64,000 bases of DNA from Deltaproteobacteria bacterium. GTDB lineage: Bacteria > Myxococcota_A > UBA796 > UBA2385. Shown here piece after piece: positions 17,855 through 25,251 of the stretch. The position numbers and the translations under genes are program-made. The first letter of the stretch is position 1. Each line of letters begins with the position of its first letter. The DNA lies in assembly GCA_016792625.1 (NCBI GenBank), contig JAEUKK010000096.1, positions 1-64,000 on the forward strand. The letters are read 5' to 3'. The notes beneath the pieces are model-generated. The model was not told the origin of the DNA. It did no database searches and saw only the letters and a list, made by a program, of their open reading frames with translations.

Positions 17855-19338
17855 CCCCGCGCGCGCAGGATGGCCTGCAGCGCCGGATCTTGGGGCTGGG
17901 TGCCGCGGGCCTCGCTGGGCCGCCGCTCCTCCATCCACAGGAGCAGAGCGCCGCGCAGGGCCTCCAGAGCCGCCGGATCGGCCTCCGCCACGTTGAGCTG
18001 GTCACCCGGGTCCGTCCGCCGGTCGCTCAGGCGCAGCCAGGGCCCCGCGGCCGGCGCGGCCTCGAGCGCCAGCGGCAGCAGCGGCGAGTCGAGCGGCACC
18101 CCCCACATCACGAGGCGGTGCGTCCCGCTCACCGCGGCGATCATCGGCAGCACGCCCTCTTGCACCACCACCCGCTCGAGCGGCAGGCTGGGGCCCGCCT
18201 CCGCCGCGGCGAGCAGGTCGAGCCCGCGCAGCTCGGCGGGCGGCGCTGCGCCTGCCGCCCCCAAAATGGTGGGCACCAGGTCAATCGCGCCGCTCACCCC
18301 GGCCAAGCTGCGCCCGCGGAGCCCCGCGTCCAGCGCCCCGCCGGCGAAGATCAGCGGCACGCGGGTGGTGCTGTCGGCCAGCGCGCTCCGGTGGTTGTAG
18401 AGGCCGTGCTCGCCGAGGTCTTCGCCGTGGTCGCTGGTGATCACGAGCAAGGTGCGCGCCCACCGTCCGCTGGCCTGCAGCGCGGCGACGAGCCGGCCGA
18501 CCTGCAGATCGGCCGAGAGGGCGCCGCTGTCGTAATGATCGGCGAGGTGGCGCACGTCCTCGGGTGAGAGCGGGTGGCCCGCGCAGCCCGCGGCGTGGGC
18601 CCGCAGCCGGGCGTAGCTGCCCGGGTCGAGCAGCTGCTCACCCTCGGCGTGGGCGATGTGGTCGGGCACAAAAGCGGGGTGGTGGGCGCCATTGACGATG
18701 CGCTCGGTGTCGGCCCGCTCGGTCCAGCCGTCGACCGGGCCCGCGTAGTCGGCGCCCAGCGCATGGTAGACCGGCCCGGTGTGCAAATAGGGCCGGTGGG
18801 CGTCATAGCCGTGCAGGAAGGTGAAGCGGGGGCCCGGCGGCCCGGCGGCGAGCCAGTCCAACGCCGCGGGCAGCGTGTGGAAGAGGCTGCCGAAGTCGGC
18901 CGCGTCGCTGTAGACACCGAAGCCCTGATCGAAGCCGTAGGCGCCCTTCACGTGCCCGCCCGCGACAAAAGCGCCGGCGGTGTAGCCATAGAGCGCGAGC
19001 ACCTCAGCGAGGGTCATCGCCGCGGGCGGCAGGGTGAAGCTCGTGTAGTCGGGCGCGGCCAGGGCCGAGACGGGCTGGCCGGTCAACATCACCGCGTGCG
19101 AGAACAACGACTCATTGCCCCCCGCTTGGTGATCAAGCACCACGAGGCCGCTCTGGGCGAGCCGGTCGATGTTCGGGGTCGGCGAGGGGCGGTCGGCTGG
19201 CCGCAGCGGCCAGACCCGGTCGGCCCGCAGCCCGTCGACGCTGACCAGCAGGAGGTCGGGCGGGCCCTCTGGCGCCGGGGCGCAGGCGCCGCCGAGCGCG
19301 AGCAGCAGGAGGGGCAGAGCGACGCGGCTGGCGCTCAT
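17845..19338 (-). CDS. Sulfatase-family lipoprotein, second paralogue
   Basis: A 497-residue protein starting at 19338, which gives a signal with lipobox GGAC and the sulfatase strand LLLVSVDGLRADRV. It shares the family's metal site TSDHGEDLGEHGLYNHRSALAD and the odd nucleophile segment GNESLFSHAVMLTGQ with the paralogue at 489-1889. The canonical Cys/Ser-x-Pro-Ser-Arg is absent. It is the last gene of a four-gene set with 4-base overlaps: ASPIC/UnbV protein, EF-hand protein, small membrane protein, sulfatase. The operon suggests an extracytoplasmic complex. Substrate is unknown. Confidence 0.82.
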   Translation of the reverse strand: MSASRVALPLLLLALGGACAPAPEGPPDLLLVSVDGLRADRVWPLRPADRPSPTPNIDRLAQSGLVVLDHQAGGNESLFSHAVMLTGQPVSALAAPDYTSFTLPPAAMTLAEVLALYGYTAGAFVAGGHVKGAYGFDQGFGVYSDAADFGSLFHTLPAALDWLAAGPPGPRFTFLHGYDAHRPYLHTGPVYHALGADYAGPVDGWTERADTERIVNGAHHPAFVPDHIAHAEGEQLLDPGSYARLRAHAAGCAGHPLSPEDVRHLADHYDSGALSADLQVGRLVAALQASGRWARTLLVITSDHGEDLGEHGLYNHRSALADSTTRVPLIFAGGALDAGLRGRSLAGVSGAIDLVPTILGAAGAAPPAELRGLDLLAAAEAGPSLPLERVVVQEGVLPMIAAVSGTHRLVMWGVPLDSPLLPLALEAAPAAGPWLRLSDRRTDPGDQLNVAEADPAALEALRGALLLWMEERRPSEARGTQPQDPALQAILRARGYW

Positions 19339-19565
19339 CCCGCCTCCTCGCAGGCGTCGGCGGCCGGGGCGGCGGGCGGCCCCACCGGGCGAAGCAGCAG
19401 CTCCCCATCGAGGGTGGCCCGCAGCGCGCGGCGGAGCTCCCACTCCCCCCAGGCCCGGCGCAGCTGCCCGGCCCGCCAGCCCGCGACCGCCACCAGCAGG
19501 CAATTGACCAGCAGCAGGGCCAAGAGGGCGCGCTCCAGGCGGGCAGAGGCGGGCGCCGCGCTCAT
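19335..19565 (-). CDS. Small single-pass membrane protein in sulfatase operon
   Basis: A 76-residue protein with one hydrophobic segment (about 12-28, LLALLLVNCLLVAVAGW) followed by a basic, helical tail (RAGQLRRAWGEWELRRAL). It overlaps the EF-hand gene upstream and the sulfatase gene downstream by 4 bases each, so it is clearly translated within this operon. It may anchor or escort its neighbours. No homologue is recognised. Confidence 0.68.
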   Translation of the reverse strand: MSAAPASARLERALLALLLVNCLLVAVAGWRAGQLRRAWGEWELRRALRATLDGELLLRPVGPPAAPAADACEEAG

Positions 19566-19882
19566 AGGGCCCCCGGCAGCGCGTTGGGCTGCGGCGGGTG
19601 CGGGCTCAGCGCGCACACCAGCAGGTCTAGCTCGGCGAGCTGCAGCGCCCCGTCACCGTTCTGGTCGAAGGCGAGCGACGGGCCGAGCCGATCCGCGTGG
19701 CGGCTGAGCTCGGCGGTCGAGGCCGCGCCGTCCTGATCATCGTCGATCAGCGCCATCAGCGCAGCGGTGGCCTCGGGCGCCGCGAGCGGCCGGGGCGGCG
19801 CGGCGAGCTGGGCGGCGCCGAGCCCGAGCAGGCCCGCGCAGAGCAGCAGGGTCAGGGTGGTCGAGGCCAGCCGCCCGGTCAT
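19562..19882 (-). CDS. Secreted EF-hand protein
   Basis: A 106-residue protein with a hydrophobic N-terminus (about 7-25) and two EF-hand loops, DDDQDGAASTAE (about 48-59) and DQNGDGALQLAE (about 72-83). The start at 19882 is chosen because it begins just before the signal sequence and lies 7 bases after the stop of the ASPIC/UnbV gene. It has the same layout as the 108-residue protein at 173-499, which also neighbours a sulfatase. Confidence 0.75.
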   Translation of the reverse strand: MTGRLASTTLTLLLCAGLLGLGAAQLAAPPRPLAAPEATAALMALIDDDQDGAASTAELSRHADRLGPSLAFDQNGDGALQLAELDLLVCALSPHPPQPNALPGAL

Positions 19883-19889
19883 CGCGCCC

Positions 19890-21518
19890 TCACCGGGGGC
19901 TCCAGGGCACGACCAGCGCGCCCGGGCCCAGATCGGCGGCCGACCAGGTCTGGCCATCGGGGAGGAGCACCTCGACCGCCGCGGCCCGCCCCTCGGGCCC
20001 GAGGCCAAAGTTGAGCTGCAGGTCGTCGTTCCCGTGCATCCGAAATGGCAGCATCCACCGGGTCTGGCGCCCCGGGGCGGTGCGCACGCTGACCCGCGCG
20101 CCGAGGCCGTGGGCGTTGCGGGGCGGGCCGGCGATCCGCACCTGCAGACCCGGGCCGCAGCCGCCCTCGGCCCGCCAGAGCTTCAGCTCGTGTTTGCCCA
20201 TCACGAGGGCGTCGTCGTCGCCATCGCCGTCAATGTCGCCGAAGATCACGCTGCGGGCCCGCCCCGGTGAGGCCTCGAGGCCGAGCGCGGCCTGGGCAAA
20301 ACCGCCGCCAGGCTGGGCGAGCAGCACCACATCGGCCTGCAGCGCGTCCTCTTGCCAGGCCGGGTCGGTGCCGGGCAGGGCGCCAAAGACGCCCGCGGTG
20401 CCGTCCTGCAGCCGCCCAAAGGTGACCCAGAGGTCGGTGCGGCCGTCGCGGTCCAGATCTCCCTCCGCCACGCCCCAGCTCGCGAGGTGGGCCGGCTCCG
20501 GCGGGATCAGCGCGCCGCGGGCCAAGGTCTGGTCGACCCAGCGCGCCGGCCCCTCGCTCTCGAGGTAGAGCTGGGGGCCGATGTTGGTGACGTAGAGATC
20601 GGGCAGCAGGTCGTCGTTCCAGTCGCCGACCGCCGCGCCCATCGCGTACATCGGCCGGTCGCAGGCGCAGAGGCTGTCGACCGAGAAGCGGGCGGCGCCG
20701 TCGTTGCGCCACAGCTGGTTGGGCACGACCTGGTGGCCGCCGTCATTGGCGATGTAGGCGTCGAGATCACCGTCGCCATCGGCGTCGAGCAGCGGGGCCT
20801 GAAATGTGAGCCCGTGGTTGTCGCCGACCGGCAGGCGCACGTCGGCGCGCAGCCAGCCCGCCGCGTCCTGCAGCACGAGGTGGTTGGGCTCGCCGCGCAG
20901 GCTGCCGTCGAGGAAGCCCGCCTCGTCGATGACCGGCGGCCGGTTGGCGATGAACAGGTCGAGGTCGAGATCACCGTCCAGATCACCAAAGGCGGCCGAC
21001 CAGGTGCCCGCCGTGCTCCCGGCGATGGGCCGGGGGCTGAAGTCCTCCGCCGCGCCCACGCGCAGCAGCAGCAGGTCGTCATCCGCCGTCGACCGACCGA
21101 GGAAGGCGTCCAGATCACCATCCCCGTCCAGATCGAGCAGGATGGCCGTGGTCGCGCCGGGCAGCGGAGCGCCGTCGACCGTCCAGCCCGTGTCGACCTG
21201 CAGGCCGCCCGGCTCCCAGGGCGCGCCGCTGTTGCGCAGCACGAAGCTGCCGCCCTCCCAGGCGATGAGCGCGTCGAGATCACCGTCGCTGTCAATGTCC
21301 CCGAAGCCGGCCCCGTGCTCGGCCCGGTCAAAGTCCACCCGGTCGGGCAGGGCGGTGCGCGGCAGGTGCAGGCCCAGCGTGAAGCGGGCCGCCGGGCAGG
21401 CCGCGGGCAGCTCCGCCCGGGCCGTGTCCCCACCCGATTCGGCGGAGGGGCCGCCGGGCGGGTCAGCCGCTGGGCCACAGGCAGCGAAAAGCAGCAGCGG
21501 AGCGGGCCAGGGGCGCAT
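19890..21518 (-). CDS. FG-GAP repeat lipoprotein with C-terminal ASPIC/UnbV domain
   Basis: A 542-residue protein with a lipobox-like LLFAACGP (Cys about 14) and multiple FG-GAP/VCBS calcium-binding repeats recognisable by DIDSDGDLDA, DLDGDGDLDAF, DLDGDLDLDLF, DADGDGDLDAY and DIDGDGDDDAL. The last 90 residues match the ASPIC/UnbV pattern (LGARVSVRT, then FGLGPEG, then VEVLLPDGQTW). Such proteins form seven-bladed propellers that bind calcium outside the cell. It is the first gene of the sulfatase operon and may be a scaffold or binding partner. The start at 21518 is chosen for the lipoprotein signal. Confidence 0.82.
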   Translation of the reverse strand: MRPWPAPLLLFAACGPAADPPGGPSAESGGDTARAELPAACPAARFTLGLHLPRTALPDRVDFDRAEHGAGFGDIDSDGDLDALIAWEGGSFVLRNSGAPWEPGGLQVDTGWTVDGAPLPGATTAILLDLDGDGDLDAFLGRSTADDDLLLLRVGAAEDFSPRPIAGSTAGTWSAAFGDLDGDLDLDLFIANRPPVIDEAGFLDGSLRGEPNHLVLQDAAGWLRADVRLPVGDNHGLTFQAPLLDADGDGDLDAYIANDGGHQVVPNQLWRNDGAARFSVDSLCACDRPMYAMGAAVGDWNDDLLPDLYVTNIGPQLYLESEGPARWVDQTLARGALIPPEPAHLASWGVAEGDLDRDGRTDLWVTFGRLQDGTAGVFGALPGTDPAWQEDALQADVVLLAQPGGGFAQAALGLEASPGRARSVIFGDIDGDGDDDALVMGKHELKLWRAEGGCGPGLQVRIAGPPRNAHGLGARVSVRTAPGRQTRWMLPFRMHGNDDLQLNFGLGPEGRAAAVEVLLPDGQTWSAADLGPGALVVPWSPR

Positions 21519-21678
21519 GGCCCGAGGGTAGCACGACCGCCCGGCGCCGCCCCGCGCAGGCCAGCGCGCGCCGGTCCAGCCGCAGCGCGTCGAAGTCGGC
21601 CCCGACCCCACCACCGCGACGACCGCCGCCAGGGCTGCGGCGGCCGCGGCCCGCGCCGCTCAGAAGAACCTGCGCGGC

Positions 21679-22569
21679 TCAGAAGAAGAAGACCAGCCCG
21701 GCGCGGATGCCCCAGTTGTCGCCGTCGACCTTCACCGTCTCGTTCCAGGTGCGCTCCTCGTTGGGGCAGGTGTCGTCGGGGCACTCCGACCCGTCGAGGA
21801 GGTACTCCTGGGCGCTGTACTTGCCCTCGAGCACCTGCTCCATGTCGCGGACCTTCTGGTAGCGCGCGCTGAGCGTGAGGCCCCAGCGCCCGCCGATCTG
21901 CGGCATCTCGCCGAGCTCGACGCCCACACCGCCGAAGACCTGCCCGCCGACGCCATACTTGCGGGTGCGACCCTCGATGCGGCTGACCACCGAGGTCGCG
22001 GTCTGGCTGCTCGGATCGGAGAGGTCGTCGCCAAGCTCAAAGACCTGCACCGCGCTGACCGCGTTGTAGGCGGTGAACTGCGCGATGTGGATGCTCGGGC
22101 CGCCGCCGACGAAGAAATTGAACCGCCCCTTGTCATAGGCCCAGGCGGTGTTCGCCTCGATCGGCATGTGCAGCACGTTGTAGTAGGCGGTCGTGGTCAT
22201 GCCGTAGCACTGGTCGGCGTAGCAGGCGGCCTCGTTGGGCGAGGTCTTGCTCGTGTTGAAGACCGAGAGCTCGCGCACAAAAGTGCCGCCGCCCTGAAAA
22301 GCCACGCCGTAGCCGGCGAACCAGCGGCTGTCGCCGACCCGCAGCAAGAAGTCGGCGCCCAGGGACTGGTTGAGGCCCACCGGGTTGGCGAGAGAGACGC
22401 TGGTCTGGCCCTCTTCGACCTTGGGCTTGTCGATGTACTTGACCCAGCCGTAGGACACGCCGCCAAAACCGCGGTAGCGCGGCTCATCGGCGGCCTCGGC
22501 CACGGTGGGCACAGACAGGGCGGAGAGGCTGAGCAGGGCGCCAGCGACGGCGAAGACGCGACGGAGCAT
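21679..22569 (-). CDS. Outer-membrane beta-barrel protein
   Basis: A 296-residue protein with a signal peptide ending AEAADE (about residue 26), alternating amphipathic strands, and a C-terminus of aromatic residues (GLVFFF), the signal that the BAM machinery recognises. Two Cys pairs (CYADQC; CPDDTC) probably form loop disulfides. It lies 41 bases downstream of the Gly/Asp-repeat protein gene. Cargo or pore function is unknown. Confidence 0.75.
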   Translation of the reverse strand: MLRRVFAVAGALLSLSALSVPTVAEAADEPRYRGFGGVSYGWVKYIDKPKVEEGQTSVSLANPVGLNQSLGADFLLRVGDSRWFAGYGVAFQGGGTFVRELSVFNTSKTSPNEAACYADQCYGMTTTAYYNVLHMPIEANTAWAYDKGRFNFFVGGGPSIHIAQFTAYNAVSAVQVFELGDDLSDPSSQTATSVVSRIEGRTRKYGVGGQVFGGVGVELGEMPQIGGRWGLTLSARYQKVRDMEQVLEGKYSAQEYLLDGSECPDDTCPNEERTWNETVKVDGDNWGIRAGLVFFF

Positions 22570-22610
22570 GGGCACCTCGTGCAGGGTGGCGGGGAGAGCG
22601 CGCGGCGACA

Positions 22611-23126
22611 TCAACGGCCCCTCCGCGCGATCACGATGGCCACCACGCTGATCCCAAAGACCAGCCCGAGCGTGCCCGCCGGGGCGGGCGCCTCGGTCGA
22701 GGCCGAGCACTTGAGCCCCTGCACGATGAGGGTGTACTCCTGGGTCTTGCCGCCCTTGGCGTAGCAGACGGGCTTCTCGCCCTTCTTTTGCGCGTAGCAG
22801 GTCTGGTCTTCGGTCTCGACGTAGGGGTAGGCGGTGTCCCAGTCGTCCCAGATCTCGGCGTTGGGGTCGTCCCAGTTGTAGGCCGTGTCGCCGCCGCCCC
22901 CGCCAGCGCCCGAGTCCGACCCGCCGTCAGCGCCGCCCGAGTCCGACCCGCCGTCGGCACCGCCCGAGTCACCGCCGCCGTCGGAGCCGTCCGAGCCGCC
23001 GCCCGTGTCCACCCAAGGCCCTGGGGGCGCCGCGGGGCTCGGCGCGCTCGACCCGCTCCACATGAGGCGGACCTGCGTGGCCACCTCGCTCACCACTGAC
23101 TTGATCTGCGACCACAGGCCTGACAT
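22611..23126 (-). CDS. Gly/Asp/Ser-repeat surface protein with C-terminal membrane segment
   Basis: A 171-residue protein. The N-terminal 30 residues are helical; residues about 41-80 are a low-complexity Gly-Gly-Ala-Asp-Gly-Gly-Ser-Asp-Ser repeat; then an acidic WDD-rich part, four Cys, and a C-terminal hydrophobic helix with an RRGR end (about 147-171). The Cys, helix and Arg end resemble a sortase-like tag, as in the subtilase at 6193-7944, but less clearly. There is no N-terminal signal peptide, which is odd for a surface protein. Function unknown. Confidence 0.55.
   Translation of the reverse strand: MSGLWSQIKSVVSEVATQVRLMWSGSSAPSPAAPPGPWVDTGGGSDGSDGGGDSGGADGGSDSGGADGGSDSGAGGGGGDTAYNWDDPNAEIWDDWDTAYPYVETEDQTCYAQKKGEKPVCYAKGGKTQEYTLIVQGLKCSASTEAPAPAGTLGLVFGISVVAIVIARRGR
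22908..22988 (-). repeat. 27-bp minisatellite encoding a nine-residue repeat
   Basis: Two nearly identical 27-bp units (22908-22934, 22935-22961) and a degenerate third, in frame, encoding GGADGGSDS. Such repeats can change number by slippage. Confidence 0.75.
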
Positions 23127-23368
23127 CGCCGCTCCGGGTTGGGGCGCCGCGGGAGGGGTAGGGGCGACCTGCCCCTTCGCCCCCGATCCTTCGGGCGCGG
23201 GCCAGTATCGGCGAGGCGAGGCGCCACTTCATGCGGATGCGGGCCCCCGCGGAGGGACAGGCCGAGCACCCGCAGCAGGAGCGCGCTCTCTCCACGCCGA
23301 TCCGGGACCTACCGGAGGCCAGCCCACCGCCAGCGGGAGCAGGCGCGGCGCGGGCCCGGCGCCGGGGC

Positions 23369-24322
23369 TCAGGCGAGGCCGACCAGCTGCCGGCTGACCG
23401 CCTCGAGGCGGGCAGCCGCGGCGGCGTCATGCGCGTGGGGGTTGGGCGAGCGCAGGGGCCAGCCGCCGAGGTTGGCAGCCTTGTCGCGGTAGATGCCGCG
23501 CTGGCTGAAAAAGGCGCCGGGGTGCGCCTCAACCTCATGCGCGAGCAGGGCGTAGAGGGTGGTCTGCGCGCCCTCCCACGGCTCGATCATGCCGGCCAGG
23601 CGCAGAAACGGCCGTGCGACGGTGTTTTGCACCCACACCGGCATAAACGAGCCGACCAGGTTGGTGCGCACCCAGCCGGGGTGCACGCTGATCGCGGTGA
23701 CCCCGCTGCCCTCGAGGCGGCGGGCGAGCGCGGCGGCGTGCAGCACGTTGGCCAGCTTGGACTGGGCATAGGCCTCCCACCCGTCGTAGGGCCGGCGCTC
23801 GAAGTGCAGGTCGTCGAAATCAATGTGGCCCTCGCGGCCCTGGGCCTTGTCGTGAAAGCAGCTCGACAGGTTGACCACCCGCGCCGGCGCCCCCGCGCGC
23901 AGGGCCGGCAGCAGCAGCTCGGTGAGCAAAAAGTGGCCGAGGTGGTTGGTGCCGAGCTGGGTCTCAAAGCCGTCGGCGGTCTTGCCCTTGGGCGTGTTCA
24001 TCACCCCGGCATTGTTGACCAAGCCGCTCAAGGCGGGGTGGCGGGCGGTCACCCGCGCAGCGAAGGCCCGCACCGAGGCGAGCTGCCCCAGATCGAGCGC
24101 CTCGACCTCGACCACGCCAGGCAGCCCCGCCGCCAACATCACCGCCTGCGCCTTCTCGCCCTCAGCCGGGCGCCGGCAGGCCAAGACCACCGTGGCGCCC
24201 TGGGTGGCGAGCTGGCGCACGGTGACCAGCCCGATGCCGGAATTGCCCCCGGTGACGATGTACACGCGACCACGCAGGTCGGTCTGGAGGAGGGCGGGCG
24301 GGCAGAGCAGCGGCGCAGGCAT
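23369..24322 (-). CDS. Short-chain dehydrogenase/reductase (retinol dehydrogenase-like)
   Basis: A 317-residue NAD(P)H-dependent oxidoreductase of the SDR superfamily. The cofactor motif TGGNSGIG (about 24-31), NNAG (about 104-107), a catalytic Ser in NLSS and the YAQSK catalytic pair (Tyr about 187, Lys about 191) are all present. The C-terminal segment resembles the retinol dehydrogenase/WWOX branch. It has a readable promoter overlapping TetR-type operators, so it is the likely target of the divergent regulator and is probably induced by a hydrophobic aldehyde, ketone or similar ligand. Substrate unknown. Confidence 0.88.
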   Translation of the reverse strand: MPAPLLCPPALLQTDLRGRVYIVTGGNSGIGLVTVRQLATQGATVVLACRRPAEGEKAQAVMLAAGLPGVVEVEALDLGQLASVRAFAARVTARHPALSGLVNNAGVMNTPKGKTADGFETQLGTNHLGHFLLTELLLPALRAGAPARVVNLSSCFHDKAQGREGHIDFDDLHFERRPYDGWEAYAQSKLANVLHAAALARRLEGSGVTAISVHPGWVRTNLVGSFMPVWVQNTVARPFLRLAGMIEPWEGAQTTLYALLAHEVEAHPGAFFSQRGIYRDKAANLGGWPLRSPNPHAHDAAAAARLEAVSRQLVGLA

Positions 24323-24365
24323 GGGGACCTCGGGAGAAGGCGGAGCGGAGCGGGCACCAGGATAA

Positions 24366-24409
24366 GCGACCGATGGTCACCTAATAGGCGACCGCTGGTC
24401 ACTCGTCAA
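24366..24409 (-). promoter_or_regulatory. SDR promoter with two TetR-type operators
   Basis: On the minus strand TTGACG (24409-24404), a 17-base spacer and TATTAG (24386-24381) form a sigma70-type promoter reading toward the SDR gene. Two copies of a 15-bp site, GCGACCGATGGTCAC (24366-24380) and GCGACCGCTGGTCAC (24388-24402), each with the dyad GACC-N3-GGTC, are 22 bp apart (two helical turns). One fills the spacer and the other lies just downstream of the -10. Binding by the divergent TetR protein would block the SDR promoter and probably its own. Confidence 0.72.
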
Positions 24410-24429
24410 GGGGCGGAGTAGGCGGGGGC

Positions 24430-25095
24430 ATGGACACGCCCTTCCTCCGCGCCCGCTCTGCCGAAGAGAAGGGCGAGCGCCGCGCCCACCTGCTCGCCAC
24501 GGCCAAGGCCGCCCTTGACGAGGGCACCCCGCTGGCCGAGCTCAGCCTCAACGCGCTGGCCCGCCGCGCCGGCATGGCCAAGGCCAACGTCTACCGATAC
24601 TTCGCCTCGCGCGAAGCGCTGTTGCTGGCGCTGCTCTGGGCCGAGTGGGCGCCGATCGAGGCCGCGCTGTGCGGGCCGCCCCCCGCGCCGGCCGCCCCGA
24701 TGGGCCCCGATCAGCTGGCCGCGCGGCTCAGCCGCCTGCTCACCGACGCGCCCCTGCTCTGCGCGCTGATCACCGCGCTGCCCTCGGTGCTCGAGCAGAA
24801 CCTCAGCGCCGAGGCGGTGGCCCAGTTCAAACGCCAGACGCTGGTGAGCATGGGGGCGGTGGGCGCGGCACTGCACACCGCCTGCCCCGCGCTGTCGGCC
24901 GAGGCCCACGGCCGGCTGCTGCACGACGCCCTCGCCGTGGTCGCCGGCCTCTACCCCTTCGCCCACCCGGCCCCGGCGGCGGCGGCGGCGATGGCCGACC
25001 CAGCGCTCGCCCCCCTCCGCCGCGACTTTGAGGCCGACCTGCGGCGCTTCTTGCGGGCCTTGGCCGCCCAAGCCGCCGCCGAGGGCCCGGCCTGA
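24430..25095 (+). CDS. TetR/AcrR-family transcriptional regulator
   Basis: A 221-residue regulator with an N-terminal DNA-binding domain (about 15-70), whose helix-turn-helix reads SLNALARRAGMAKANVYRYFASREALLLAL. The C-terminal ligand/dimerisation domain is Ala-rich and resembles the branch carrying TetR_C domains such as YcdC or PsrA types. It is divergent from the SDR gene across 107 bases that hold two matching operators, so it almost certainly represses the SDR gene and itself. Confidence 0.9.
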   Translation: MDTPFLRARSAEEKGERRAHLLATAKAALDEGTPLAELSLNALARRAGMAKANVYRYFASREALLLALLWAEWAPIEAALCGPPPAPAAPMGPDQLAARLSRLLTDAPLLCALITALPSVLEQNLSAEAVAQFKRQTLVSMGAVGAALHTACPALSAEAHGRLLHDALAVVAGLYPFAHPAPAAAAAMADPALAPLRRDFEADLRRFLRALAAQAAAEGPA

Positions 25096-25251
25096 GCGCG
25101 GCGCTGCAATTGGTCGAAAGCCACGAGAACAGCGTCAACAGCGTCACCTTCAACCTGATTGAAAGGAGCATGTCACAGCCAGCGAATGTCGGGCCATTCC
25201 TGGCCGCTGGGGCCGCGCCCGACCCCGCCGCCCGCCTCTGGAGCCTGCACC

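Noticed and set aside
23127..23368. A regulatory RNA or small gene in the 242-base gap between the repeat-protein and SDR genes
   Set aside because: No stem-loop, promoter or ribosome-bound start stands out; I see nothing in it.
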